From Bacteroidales bacterium (GTDB taxonomy: Bacteria; Bacteroidota; Bacteroidia; Bacteroidales; WCHB1-69), in NCBI GenBank assembly GCA_031273515.1, contig JAISRU010000165.1, positions 1 to 6,480 of the forward strand: 6,480 nt of DNA, given 5' to 3'. Below, piece after piece: positions 6,353-6,480 of the stretch. The notes beneath the pieces were generated by a model that made no database searches, was not told where the DNA came from, and saw only the letters and a list, made by a program, of their open reading frames with translations. The number at the start of each line of letters is the position of its first letter. The stretch's first letter is position 1. The translations under genes and the position numbers were made by a program.

Positions 6353-6378
6353 TTTCACCTCATTTTCACCTAATTTTC
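6353..6378 (+). repeat. 11-bp direct repeat, TTTCACCTMAT x2
   Basis: TTTCACCTCAT (6353-6363) is followed directly by TTTCACCTAAT (6364-6374) and a partial TTTC. The units differ at one base. They lie between the inverted-repeat element and the right-edge palindrome and share the CACCTCAT word with the latter. Confidence 0.6.
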
Positions 6379-6424
6379 TTAACAAAACAACCTCAGTAAC
6401 CAATGAGTTGCCCCAAACACAAAA

Positions 6425-6480
6425 CCTCATTATCTCATTACCTCATTATTTTTTCTTTATTTTTAATGAGGTAATGAGGT
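6425..6480. repeat. Octamer array folded into a palindrome, running off the right edge
   Basis: Three octamers (CCTCATTA, TCTCATTA, CCTCATTA; 6425-6448) are followed by a 15-nt T-rich spacer. The inverted octamers TAATGAGG, TAATGAGG and a final T run from 6464 to the window end. The arms 6432-6448 and 6464-6480 pair over 17 bp with only one T-G opposition. The left arm continues outward, so the palindrome may be longer beyond the edge. It could act as a terminator for an unseen gene or be one end of a mobile repeat. Confidence 0.75.

Overview
The window looks like a piece of a Bacteroidota chromosome, probably order Bacteroidales. The evidence is a TAnnTTTG-type -7 promoter box, Bacteroidota-like FeoB, SufD and KMGKS-type CysS proteins, AT-rich gaps, and weak or absent Shine-Dalgarno sequences. 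This rests on recognition of protein and promoter style, not on a database search.

Layout: (1) The 3' part of feoB (ferrous iron importer) enters from the left on the + strand and stops at 772. A possible 34-residue single-helix membrane ORF overlaps its end. (2) Positions 773-1244 hold no convincing conserved gene. They form a repeat-rich convergent gap with a heptamer array, an imperfect inverted repeat enclosing a more GC-rich dispersed-repeat-like segment, two octamer arrays, and a possible terminator for the leftward genes. (3) From 6165 down to 1245 runs a tight leftward operon: a secreted DUF1573-type Ig-like protein, cysS (cysteinyl-tRNA synthetase), lgt (prolipoprotein diacylglyceryl transferase) and sufD (Fe-S cluster assembly). 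The internal gaps are 6, 28 and 18 nt. (4) Positions 6166-6480 are non-coding. They hold the operon promoter, a heptamer array in the upstream promoter region, a 129-bp imperfect inverted repeat with a G9 run, and an octamer-built palindrome at the right edge.

Functionally, the window pairs iron uptake (FeoB) with Fe-S cluster assembly (SufD), while the operon adds cysteine charging, envelope lipidation and a periplasmic or surface protein. FeoB and SufD are convergent, so the iron link is positional only. The operon genes appear to be ordinary housekeeping genes.

I did not find a convincing new multi-gene system. The most interesting signals are a 60-nt in-frame insertion in feoB, flanked by a 14-bp near-perfect duplication and carrying a small palindrome, and a recurring pattern of 7- and 8-bp tandem arrays in both large intergenic regions, one of them where the operon's -33 promoter element would lie.
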